Origin: Pseudomonadota bacterium
GTDB taxonomy: Bacteria; Desulfobacterota; Desulfovibrionia; Desulfovibrionales; Desulfovibrionaceae
NCBI GenBank assembly: GCA_023438245.1
Contig: JAEXRD010000095.1
Span: forward strand, 1-9,605
Direction: 5' to 3'
Length of the DNA stretch: 9,605 nt
How positions within the stretch are numbered: the first letter of the stretch is position 1; every line of letters begins with the position of its first letter. Below are positions 1 through 9,270 of this stretch, one piece after another. Below the pieces are notes generated by a model. That model was given only the letters and a program-made list of their open reading frames with translations. It did no database searches and had not been told where the DNA came from. The translations under genes and the position numbers were made by a program.

Positions 1-2
1 CG

Positions 3-25
3 CCCCCCCCCCCCCCACCCCCCCC
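3..25. repeat. Poly-C homopolymer tract (C14-A-C8)
   Basis: Fourteen C's (3-16), one A (17) and eight C's (18-25) form an almost uninterrupted homopolymer. It lies 28 bp beyond the stop codon of the exported protein gene at 54-608, so on the minus strand it is a G tract downstream of that gene. Between the two, positions 37-52 can form only a short bulged stem with no T-run, so this is not a convincing terminator. Such tracts are prone to slippage and to sequencing error, and its place at the very edge of the window makes an assembly artefact possible. Confidence 0.8.
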
Positions 26-53
26 GCGTCCGTTTGGGAGGCAGCCTGCCCGC

Positions 54-608
54 CTACTTGCCCTTCTTCTCCGTGGCGGTCTCGTCCGCGCCGCCTGCCG
101 GGGCCGTGGCGTTGGCCTCGCCCGGCGCCTTCATGGCCTTGAACTCCTCCTCCAGGATCTTGGGGATGGGCCGGTTCCAGAAGGTCTCCTTGGCGGCCTC
201 CTTGGCGTCCATCTTGGGCGGGCAGCTCTTGGCCGGGGCGCGCGTGGGGCACTCGGGGTTGGAAAAGCCTACCTCAAGGCACTTGCCGGTCCCGTCGGGC
301 TGGTAGTGGAACACCCGGCGCAGGGGCCGCCAGGTGCGGTCCTGGATGATGAGCTGGCCATCGGGCAGGGCGGCGCACAGGAATTCGGAGTTCTTGGAGG
401 CGTAGAACACCGTGAGGATGTAGACGCCTTCCTCCATCTTGCCCATGTAGCCGAACTCGCTGGGCTTCTTGCACAGCATGCGCGAGAGCACCTGCTTGCA
501 CAGGTTCAGCTGCAGGTCGTCGCCCGCGGCCCGGGCCGGGGCGGGGGCCAGCAGCAGGCCCGGGGCCAGCAGGGCGGCGGCAAGGGTGAGCAGAAGGGCC
601 TTACGCAT
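54..608 (-). CDS. Exported six-cysteine protein of unknown function
   Basis: This encodes 184 aa of no family I recognise. Residues 1-28 are a clear Sec signal peptide: MRK, then a Leu/Ala core, ending near ARA-AG. The mature part is therefore probably periplasmic. It has six cysteines (37, 46, 78, 110, 120, 129), an even number compatible with disulfides. The central part (about 50-110) looks compact and beta-rich. The tail (about 155-184) is Ala/Glu/Lys/Thr-rich and probably disordered. The ATG at 608 is preceded by GGGGGA at good distance and lies inside the end of the upstream gene (8-bp overlap, stop at 601-603), so the two are probably translationally coupled. No lipobox is visible at the signal peptide end, so a soluble periplasmic protein is more likely than a lipoprotein. 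I am confident the gene is real; the function is unknown. Confidence 0.8.
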   Translation of the reverse strand: MRKALLLTLAAALLAPGLLLAPAPARAAGDDLQLNLCKQVLSRMLCKKPSEFGYMGKMEEGVYILTVFYASKNSEFLCAALPDGQLIIQDRTWRPLRRVFHYQPDGTGKCLEVGFSNPECPTRAPAKSCPPKMDAKEAAKETFWNRPIPKILEEEFKAMKAPGEANATAPAGGADETATEKKGK

Positions 609-816
609 CGGGGTCCCCCATGAGGAAGCTCTGGAAGCCGTCGGCGATGTTGGTCTCGCAGTGGAGGCGGCAGCCCGCGCACTGCCAGCTGCCGGGCTTG
701 TGGTACCAGCGCGCCTTGTGCGCGGTCTCGCACTGGAAATATTCGTACACGGAGCGGTCCACGCTGCCGGTGTAGGGGCGGTAGCCCTGCTCTTTCAGGT
801 GGTCGAGGAAGCGCAT
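601..816 (-). CDS. Small Cys/His-rich protein, putative zinc-binding
   Basis: This encodes 71 aa if it starts at MRFLDHLKEQ. An in-frame ATG further upstream (903) would add 29 residues, but that extension is Arg/Pro-rich and looks like translated GC-rich spacer, so I chose the shorter form. No strong Shine-Dalgarno precedes 816, so the start is uncertain. Metal-ligand candidates cluster in the middle: Cys29, His33, His39, then Cys46-x2-Cys49 and Cys53, which resembles a small zinc ribbon. There is no signal peptide or membrane segment, so it is probably cytoplasmic. It overlaps the exported six-Cys gene by 8 bp and should be the first gene of that two-gene unit. I do not recognise the family; zinc binding is inferred from Cys/His spacing alone. 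Confidence 0.65.
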   Translation of the reverse strand: MRFLDHLKEQGYRPYTGSVDRSVYEYFQCETAHKARWYHKPGSWQCAGCRLHCETNIADGFQSFLMGDPDA

Positions 817-905
817 GCGCGGAACTCTAGCCACTTGGCGGGAAATTGCAACGCCCCTTCGGGGCTTGCGCGCGGGAGCGATGCCCGGAGTGCGGCGGGG
901 CATTT

Positions 906-922
906 GCTTTTATGGCAAAAGC
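906..922. repeat. Inverted repeat in the divergent intergenic region
   Basis: GCTTTT (906-911), five bases, then AAAAGC (917-922) form a perfect 6-bp inverted repeat. It lies midway between the start of the small Cys/His gene (816, minus) and the glycosyltransferase (985, plus). A second imperfect pair, ATGCCC (881-886) and GGGCAT (898-903), sits next to it. The position suits an operator or a promoter-proximal structure. I could not identify convincing -35/-10 boxes for either gene around it. Confidence 0.35.
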
Positions 923-984
923 GCATACAGAAAACTCCAGGGAATCTGAACCCCCGCCCGGGCACAGCCACCAGGGAGGCCGCC

Positions 985-2160
985 ATGACCGCGCCGCGCA
1001 TCAGCCTGTGCACATACACCTGCAACGACGCGCCCCTCGTCCACGACCTGCTGCGCTCCGTGCCCGGCTGGACGGTGCGGCCCGACGAGATCGTGGTGGT
1101 GGACGACGGCTCCAAGGCCCCGTTCGAGCCCGAGCGCGAGGCGCCCGGCCTGCGCGTGGTGCGCCTGGCCCAGCGCCAGGGCGTCACCAGGGCCAAGGGC
1201 CGGGGCATCAGCGAGGCGCGCGGCGAGCTCATCCTGAGCCTGGACTGCGACACGCGCATCGCCCCGGACTGGCTGGCCGTGAACCTGCCGAACCTGGCCC
1301 GCTCCGTGCCCCAGCGCAAGGGCGGGCCCAGGCCCGTTGGGCTTGTCGGCGGCGCGCTGGAGCAGGCCGTGGGCGAGGACCTCGTCTCGCGCTACCTGCG
1401 GCTGTTCGGCGACGCCAAGAGCCAGAGCCACATCGGCCCGCTGGACTTCGTGCCCGGCAACGCCTTCCTCATCCGGCGCGCCGTATGGGAGGAGGTGGGC
1501 GGCTTCAGCGCATACGCCGGGGCCGACTGCCAGGACCACTACCTGTGCGAGCTGCTGCTCTCCCGCGGGTACACCCCGTTCTCCGATGCCCGGGCCAAGG
1601 CCTGGGTGGTGCGCAGGCTGCGGCGCACCGCGCTGTGCAAGCGTGTCTGGCGGGAGTGCCAGCGCGCCGTGAAGGGCCAGATGCTTCCGGGCGACCGCCT
1701 GGTGCCCTATCTTTTCGAGGTGGGCGTGCGGCCCATGCTCTCGCGCTTCGAGACCAGCATCGAGGGCGGGGAGCCGCTGTTCCTCTACATCGACCTGCTG
1801 TACCTGGCGCATCTGGTCCTGGACTGCCTGGACCACGCCGTGGCCGCGGGCATGGCCTCGGACTTCGTGCGGGCGGGGTTCCGGCGCAGGCTGGCCATGC
1901 TCTTCGAGGGCTACCCGCGCCTGTGGGAGCGCCTGCGCGCCGACCTGGACGTCATGGGCGACAGCGTGCTCATGCCCGCCTCGGGCGACGAAGCGGCCTG
2001 GGAGGACTTCTTCCTGTTCGCCGACATGCTGCGCAACAGCGGCCTGTTCCAGTGGATGGAGCGCGAGGGCCTGCGCACCCTGATGGTGGAGGACCGCGCC
2101 GGGGCCTGTCCCGCTCCCTCCTGGGCCGGCGCGGCTCCGGGCATGGCGCCTGCGGGCTAG
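985..2160 (+). CDS. Glycosyltransferase family 2 (GT-A fold)
   Basis: This encodes 391 aa. It probably transfers a sugar from a nucleotide-sugar to a glycan, lipid or protein acceptor in the cytoplasm; donor and acceptor cannot be told from sequence. The GT-A signatures are in order: an N-terminal strand ISLCTYTCND (6-15), the nucleotide-binding VVDDGS (38-43), NAG-like AKGRGISEARGE (70-81), a metal-binding DxD as LDCD (86-89), the acceptor-side VPGNAFLIRR (156-165), and an acidic QDH (183-185) where the family's catalytic acid is expected. From about residue 200 the protein is largely helical and unlike the core family domain. No transmembrane segment is visible. The ATG at 985 follows AGGGAGG (973-979) by five bases. 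The frame stays open upstream to 469, but that part runs antisense to the small minus-strand genes and lacks a ribosome site. It is transcribed alone and ends at a hairpin terminator. Confidence 0.88.
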   Translation: MTAPRISLCTYTCNDAPLVHDLLRSVPGWTVRPDEIVVVDDGSKAPFEPEREAPGLRVVRLAQRQGVTRAKGRGISEARGELILSLDCDTRIAPDWLAVNLPNLARSVPQRKGGPRPVGLVGGALEQAVGEDLVSRYLRLFGDAKSQSHIGPLDFVPGNAFLIRRAVWEEVGGFSAYAGADCQDHYLCELLLSRGYTPFSDARAKAWVVRRLRRTALCKRVWRECQRAVKGQMLPGDRLVPYLFEVGVRPMLSRFETSIEGGEPLFLYIDLLYLAHLVLDCLDHAVAAGMASDFVRAGFRRRLAMLFEGYPRLWERLRADLDVMGDSVLMPASGDEAAWEDFFLFADMLRNSGLFQWMEREGLRTLMVEDRAGACPAPSWAGAAPGMAPAG

Positions 2161-2194
2161 GGCGGGGCTTTTTTGCCCGGCCCCTTGATTTTTT
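2160..2194 (+). terminator. Intrinsic terminator of the glycosyltransferase gene
   Basis: The stem pairs 2160-2168 with 2175-2183 (8 of 9 pairs, one G-G mismatch) around a loop of six T's, followed by a T-run at 2189-2194. The stem begins at the last base of the stop codon. The four bases between stem and T-run make it less than canonical. Confidence 0.6.
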
Positions 2195-2212
2195 CGGCAA
2201 ACGGGCCGAAAA
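2191..2212. repeat. Perfect 8-bp inverted repeat overlapping the terminator T-run
   Basis: TTTTCGGC (2191-2198), loop AAACGG, then GCCGAAAA (2205-2212). The left arm uses the last bases of the T-run of the preceding terminator. T's lie on the 5' side and A's on the 3' side, which is the reverse of a normal intrinsic terminator on either strand. It sits 60 bp before the GTG of the next gene, so it may be an operator or an RNA structure. Confidence 0.5.
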
Positions 2213-2272
2213 CTGCGTATTCGCCCCCCGCGTGACCAACCCCCGGCCAGCCATGGCCGACCGGAGAGACCA

Positions 2273-3856
2273 GTGACCGACGCTTCTGAAAGCGCCTTCC
2301 ACACAGGCGAGCGGCCAGACTGGCCCGCGCGGCTGGACGCCTACCTCGCCGCGCTGCGCCCGCTCAAGGAGCGCGGGGCCGTGCGCGAGGCCCTGGAGCG
2401 CGAGCTGCTGCTCACGTTCATCCAGGTCAATTCCGGCGGCATCAGCGAATACCCCATGCTGGAAACCCAGCAGCGCAGCATCGTCAACATCCTGTGCCGC
2501 CGCTCCGACCACCCCGCCGACGCCATGCTGCGCAAGCTGGCGGCCAATCTTCCGCTGCTCCTGAACCGTCTGGACAAGGAACTGGCGGGCACCGACCAGG
2601 CGGGCGCGGAGCAGACCGCGGCCCAGACCCGCAACGTGGAGTCGCTGCTGGTCAAGAGCGTGCAGGGCATGGTCTTCGCCATGGGGCTCACCACGGACAA
2701 CTTCGAGGAGCTCATCATGCGCCACTTCGGCGCGCCGGGGCTCTCGCAGTTCAGCGAGATCATCAAGGCCCACGAGCTGGACCAGGGCTTCTGGCGCGAG
2801 TTCGTGGAGCGCTTCATCGCCCAGCACGTGGAGGAGGGCTACGACCAGCTCACGGCCTCGGGCCGGTTCGCGCTGTCCAAGGACGGCCAGCAGGTGCTGG
2901 TGCGCTTCCTGTTCGACGACGTGCTCTCCACCCTGCACGACGCCCCCGGCGAGATCGACAAGACCCGCATCCAGACCGCCTTCGAGCGGGCCAGCGCGGA
3001 CGAGCCCGCGCGCCAGGCCCTGCGCCGCACCGTGCAGGCCTGCCTGGCCAAGGGGCTGTCCTTCCTGCCCGCCGAGATGCTCTCCGAGCACCTGGAGAGC
3101 ACCGCGCTCATCGTCTGCCTGGACCCCCTGGCCCAGGAGCTGGCCGAGGCCATGCAGGCGCGCACCTCCGGCCAGGCGCGCCCGGACGAGGAGGCCAAGC
3201 CGCTGCCGTTCCTGATGGAGCAGGCCGTGGCCATGGCCCTGGGCGCCGTGCTTGTGCTCAGCCAGACGCGCGAGCAGTTCTTCTCGGCCCTGGCCGCGCT
3301 GCGCTCCGACGAGATCGAGGCCGTGCGCGCCCTGTCGCAGGGCCTGTCCATCGAGTCGCTGGAGCGCGTGCTCTTCTTCCTGCTGGAAAGCGCCTTCGTG
3401 CGGCTGCTGCGCGAGAAGGCCCGCGACGAGGGCGGCAAGGTCACGGTGCGCACGGCCCTGTCCAAGCGCACCCCCGCCGCCGCCGTGGAGGCCCTGGCCG
3501 CCCACGGCATGACGCGCATCCGCAGAAGCCAGATCTGGGTGCAGGACCCCACCAGGCCGGACATGCTGCTGTTCAAGGTGCGCACCATGCAGCAGCTGGC
3601 GGCGCTTGCCGGGGTGCTCCAGCTGGAGGAGCCGCTGGCCAACATCGTGCGCGCCCTGTGGGAGCGCGCCCCGCTCCGGCGCGACTTCCTGGTGGTCATC
3701 GACCTGGCCCAGGTGGCGCGCGCCACGCAGAACGTCAAGGGCCGCCTGGCGGAGATCCTGGGCAAGTACGGCGTGCTGGGCCAGCAGTCCGGGCCCCCGG
3801 GCGCTGTCCCCGGCGCTGTCCCCGGCGCCGTTCCCGCCAGCCCGGAGGGCGGCTAG
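2273..3856 (+). CDS. Conserved-looking helical protein of unknown function, 527 aa
   Basis: I do not recognise a family. The protein is predicted to be almost entirely alpha-helical, acidic and Leu/Glu/Arg-rich. It has no signal peptide and no clear membrane-spanning segment, although a hydrophobic stretch near residues 318-332 (MALGAVLVLS) is noticeable. A beta-like patch DFLVVIDL lies near 470. The C-terminus is a short disordered tail with three PGAV repeats (509-520). No catalytic motif (Walker, HD, GGDEF, zinc cluster) is visible. The start is GTG at 2273, chosen because GGAGAG (2263-2268) precedes it and no in-frame ATG gives a better site. It is flanked by terminators and is probably monocistronic. 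It has the look of a scaffold or regulatory protein, but that is a guess from composition. Reality of the gene is certain from frame length, ribosome site and terminator. Confidence 0.85.
   Translation: MTDASESAFHTGERPDWPARLDAYLAALRPLKERGAVREALERELLLTFIQVNSGGISEYPMLETQQRSIVNILCRRSDHPADAMLRKLAANLPLLLNRLDKELAGTDQAGAEQTAAQTRNVESLLVKSVQGMVFAMGLTTDNFEELIMRHFGAPGLSQFSEIIKAHELDQGFWREFVERFIAQHVEEGYDQLTASGRFALSKDGQQVLVRFLFDDVLSTLHDAPGEIDKTRIQTAFERASADEPARQALRRTVQACLAKGLSFLPAEMLSEHLESTALIVCLDPLAQELAEAMQARTSGQARPDEEAKPLPFLMEQAVAMALGAVLVLSQTREQFFSALAALRSDEIEAVRALSQGLSIESLERVLFFLLESAFVRLLREKARDEGGKVTVRTALSKRTPAAAVEALAAHGMTRIRRSQIWVQDPTRPDMLLFKVRTMQQLAALAGVLQLEEPLANIVRALWERAPLRRDFLVVIDLAQVARATQNVKGRLAEILGKYGVLGQQSGPPGAVPGAVPGAVPASPEGG
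3797..3832 (+). repeat. Three tandem 12-bp units encoding (PGAV)3
   Basis: Units at 3797-3808, 3809-3820 and 3821-3832 each encode Pro-Gly-Ala-Val. The first two differ only at one wobble base, and the third at a few synonymous positions. They lie in the disordered C-terminal tail of the 527-aa protein, where length changes would be tolerated. Confidence 0.85.
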
Positions 3857-3882
3857 AAACCCGTTGCCGACCGCGTTCAGGT

Positions 3883-3916
3883 GGGCGCTCCCCGGGCTTG
3901 GGGAGCGCCCTTTTTT
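3883..3916 (+). terminator. Strong intrinsic terminator after the 527-aa gene
   Basis: A perfect 11-bp stem GGGCGCTCCCC (3883-3893) with GGGGAGCGCCC (3900-3910) and a six-base loop is followed immediately by six T's (3911-3916). It lies 26 bp after the stop codon and separates this gene from the response regulator unit. Confidence 0.93.
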
Positions 3917-4020
3917 CGCGTGCGCCTGCCACGGGCGGGCGGCGGCGTGACGCGGAATCCTGACTTTCCGTGAGCGTCGCCGGGGCTGCGTATTGAAAAA
4001 AGATAGAATGTGCTGCAAAA

Positions 4021-4029
4021 TGATACAAT
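4021..4029 (+). promoter_or_regulatory. Candidate extended -10 promoter for the response regulator/HPt unit
   Basis: TGATACAAT fits the extended -10 pattern TGnTATAAT with one mismatch. It lies 64 bp before the ATG at 4094 in a locally AT-rich patch (3991-4030) just after the strong terminator. The expected -35 position (about 4001-4006) has no good match, which is tolerated by extended -10 promoters. A second -10-like TAGAAT sits at 4004-4009. The unit therefore looks housekeeping-sigma driven rather than sigma54 driven. Confidence 0.4.
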
Positions 4030-4093
4030 CTGGCGCGCCGGGCACGGCCCGCCAAGACCCCTCATCAAGACCGGAGCCAACGGGCGGAGCAGC

Positions 4094-5566
<1,473 letters not shown>

Positions 5567-5575
5567 GGAGGCAGC

Positions 5576-5908
5576 ATGAGCGACATCGCCGCCGCAGTGG
5601 CGGAACACCTTTCGAAGACCCTGGGCCTGGGCCCGGCCAGCGTGGCCTCCATCATGGCCAAGGCCGGAACCGTGCTGCACCGCGAGATCTCGGCCCTGGA
5701 GGCGGACCTGGCGGAGGCCGAGGGCGGCCTGCCGGAGAACCTGGCCGCGCGCATCCACCGCATCAAGGGCGACCTGGCCAACCTCGGGCTGGCCGAACAG
5801 TCGCGCCGCGTGCAGGAGCTGGGCCGCTCCGGGCTGGACGCCGCGGAAATGGCGCTGGAGCTGGCGCGGCTTTTGGCGGAGCTTGCGCCGCTTATGCCGC
5901 GGGGGTAG
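5576..5908 (+). CDS. Stand-alone histidine phosphotransfer (HPt) protein
   Basis: This encodes 110 aa, almost wholly helical, the size of a single HPt four-helix bundle. The signature is HRIKGDLANLGL (61-72): His61 is the phosphate carrier, with Lys64-Gly65 in the usual H-x-x-K-G spacing and the small/hydrophobic face ANLGL following. HPt proteins have no enzymatic activity; they pass phosphate between receiver domains. AAGGAGG (5565-5571) overlaps the stop of the sigma54 regulator gene and lies four bases before the ATG, so the two are co-transcribed and probably produced together. The hybrid kinase encoded convergently at 6124-8901 has receiver domains but no HPt of its own, which makes this protein the obvious intermediate. 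The HPt call rests on the motif, length and helical character; I am fairly sure. Confidence 0.88.
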   Translation: MSDIAAAVAEHLSKTLGLGPASVASIMAKAGTVLHREISALEADLAEAEGGLPENLAARIHRIKGDLANLGLAEQSRRVQELGRSGLDAAEMALELARLLAELAPLMPRG

Positions 5909-5949
5909 GGCTGTTGCTCAGGGGCGGCTTTTGTCCCCTGGATGTCGTC

Positions 5950-6013
5950 AGGCTTCGGGCCGGGGACGGGGCGGCACCGCCAGAGTGCTATCCCCGTCCC
6001 CGGCCCGAACCCT
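5950..6013. repeat. Long inverted repeat (perfect 18-bp arms) between convergent genes
   Basis: TTCGGGCCGGGGACGGGG (5954-5971) is perfectly complementary to 5992-6009. One mismatch and three more pairs extend the arms to 5950 and 6013. The 20-base loop contains a nested GCAC/GTGC pair (5974-5977 with 5985-5988). The element lies between the stop codons of the HPt gene (5908) and the hybrid kinase gene (6126). No T-run follows on either strand, so it is not a classic intrinsic terminator, although so stable a hairpin could block polymerase or protect 3' ends from both sides. Its form also resembles REP-type palindromes mobilised by TnpA-REP (RAYT) proteins; that resemblance is from memory and unproven. 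Confidence 0.85.
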
Positions 6014-6123
6014 TCCTCGCCAGGAAACAAAATCCGTTCCCTGAGAAACAGCCCCGATTCCGGGGGCCGGGACGGTCCTCGCAGCGTTCTGGATCTCCGG
6101 GGAAATGGCTTGGTGGTGCCGAC

Positions 6124-8901
<2,778 letters not shown>

Positions 8902-8906
8902 GTCAT

Positions 8907-8911
8907 CCTCC
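8907..8911 (-). promoter_or_regulatory. Ribosome binding site deciding the GTG start of the kinase
   Basis: On the minus strand GGAGG (8911 down to 8907) lies five bases before the GTG at 8901-8899. The codons that follow encode KRRQR, a fitting n-region for the signal anchor. The in-frame ATG at 8955 would add 18 residues, several of them acidic, and has only a weak, distant GGAG, so the GTG is preferred. Confidence 0.7.
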
Positions 8912-9038
8912 GTGCGCGCCCTCCCGAGCCTCGGGGGCGCGTCTTTCCGGCCCATACCCCAGGCTCCGGGCGCTGTAAACGAGGCCCTCCCGGAGGTATC
9001 GTCCGCGCAGAATAATTCTTAAAAAACGATAATTTCTC

Positions 9039-9050
9039 GGATTCGAATCC
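9039..9050. repeat. 12-bp perfect palindrome, candidate activator site or tRNA T-arm remnant
   Basis: GGATTCGAATCC is self-complementary over all 12 bases. Its centre lies about 97 bp upstream of the start site predicted from the sigma54 promoter, the distance typical of enhancer sites for NtrC-type activators. The same bases, with CCGCCACTTTTT following, also look like the T-arm and 3' end of a tRNA gene, but no 5' part is present and only three of five T-stem pairs would form. Confidence 0.4.
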
Positions 9051-9113
9051 CGCCACTTTTTCGGTGTGATTTTTTAACATGCTGAAATTTAATAAATATA
9101 TTTAAATCCTGGG

Positions 9114-9130
9114 TTGGCATGTCCCTTGCT
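9114..9130 (+). promoter_or_regulatory. Sigma54 (-24/-12) promoter for the gene at 9271
   Basis: TTGGCATGTCCCTTGCT matches the sigma54 consensus TGGCAC-N5-TTGCW with a single C-to-T change. The invariant GG (9116-9117) and GC (9128-9129) are separated by exactly ten bases. Transcription would start near 9141 and give a leader of about 130 bases. It is the only site with correct spacing that I found in the intergenic regions, and the window also encodes a sigma54 activator, its expected partner. Confidence 0.85.
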
Positions 9131-9158
9131 CAAGGTGCTCGTTCATTATCCAGGCCAG

Positions 9159-9176
9159 GGAACACCCTTCTGTTCC
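9159..9176 (+). repeat. Hairpin near the 5' end of the sigma54-driven leader
   Basis: GGAACA (9159-9164) and TGTTCC (9171-9176) form a perfect 6-bp stem with a six-base loop, about 18 bases after the predicted transcription start. A second stem, CCGCCC/GGGCGG (9218-9231), lies nearer the ribosome site. They may stabilise the leader or mark a DNA operator; neither carries a T-run. Confidence 0.4.
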
Positions 9177-9270
9177 GGCCCGGTCCGGCCAGAGCGGCCC
9201 GGAGAATACGGAAAACACCGCCCCCGGGCGGAGGATCTTCAAACCTCAGTTGTTCAAGGAGAAGAGCATC

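Larger units (their letters stand above)
8902..9270. other. Divergent regulatory region between kinase and exporter-like gene
   Basis: This is 369 bp without a credible gene. The half next to the kinase (8902-9005) is GC-rich and contains an arm pair CCTCC/GGAGG (8986-8996). Positions 9006-9110 are strikingly AT-rich for this window and hold several palindromes: AGAATAATTCT (9009-9019), GGATTCGAATCC (9039-9050) and TAAATATATTTA (9093-9104). A sigma54 promoter follows at 9114-9130, then a leader of about 130 bases with hairpins up to the ribosome site AAGGAGA (9256-9262). No clear sigma70 promoter for the kinase could be recognised. Confidence 0.7.

Noticed and set aside
835..850. TTGGCGGGAAATTGCA, a sigma54-like sequence upstream of the glycosyltransferase
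   Set aside because: GG and GC are separated by nine bases rather than ten, and sigma54 is strict about this spacing. It is also 135 bp from the start codon.
2253..2276. Seven-codon mini-ORF (MADRRDQ) whose stop overlaps the GTG of the 527-aa gene
   Set aside because: No ribosome site precedes its ATG and the peptide has no leader-peptide features such as runs of one regulatory amino acid.
3986..3994. CTGCGTATT shared with 2213-2221, upstream of two different genes
   Set aside because: A 9-base match at different distances from the starts and with unrelated flanks can easily be chance.
5920..5941. CAGGGG/CCCCTG hairpin just after the HPt gene as a terminator
   Set aside because: The stem is 6 bp with a 10-base loop, and the T-run lies inside the loop rather than after the stem.
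6052..6065. Small hairpin CCCCG/CGGGG that might terminate the kinase transcript on the minus strand
   Set aside because: The stem is only 5 bp and the sequence after it (CTGTTTCTC) has no real T-run. The imperfect repeat at 6021-6043 is equally inconclusive.
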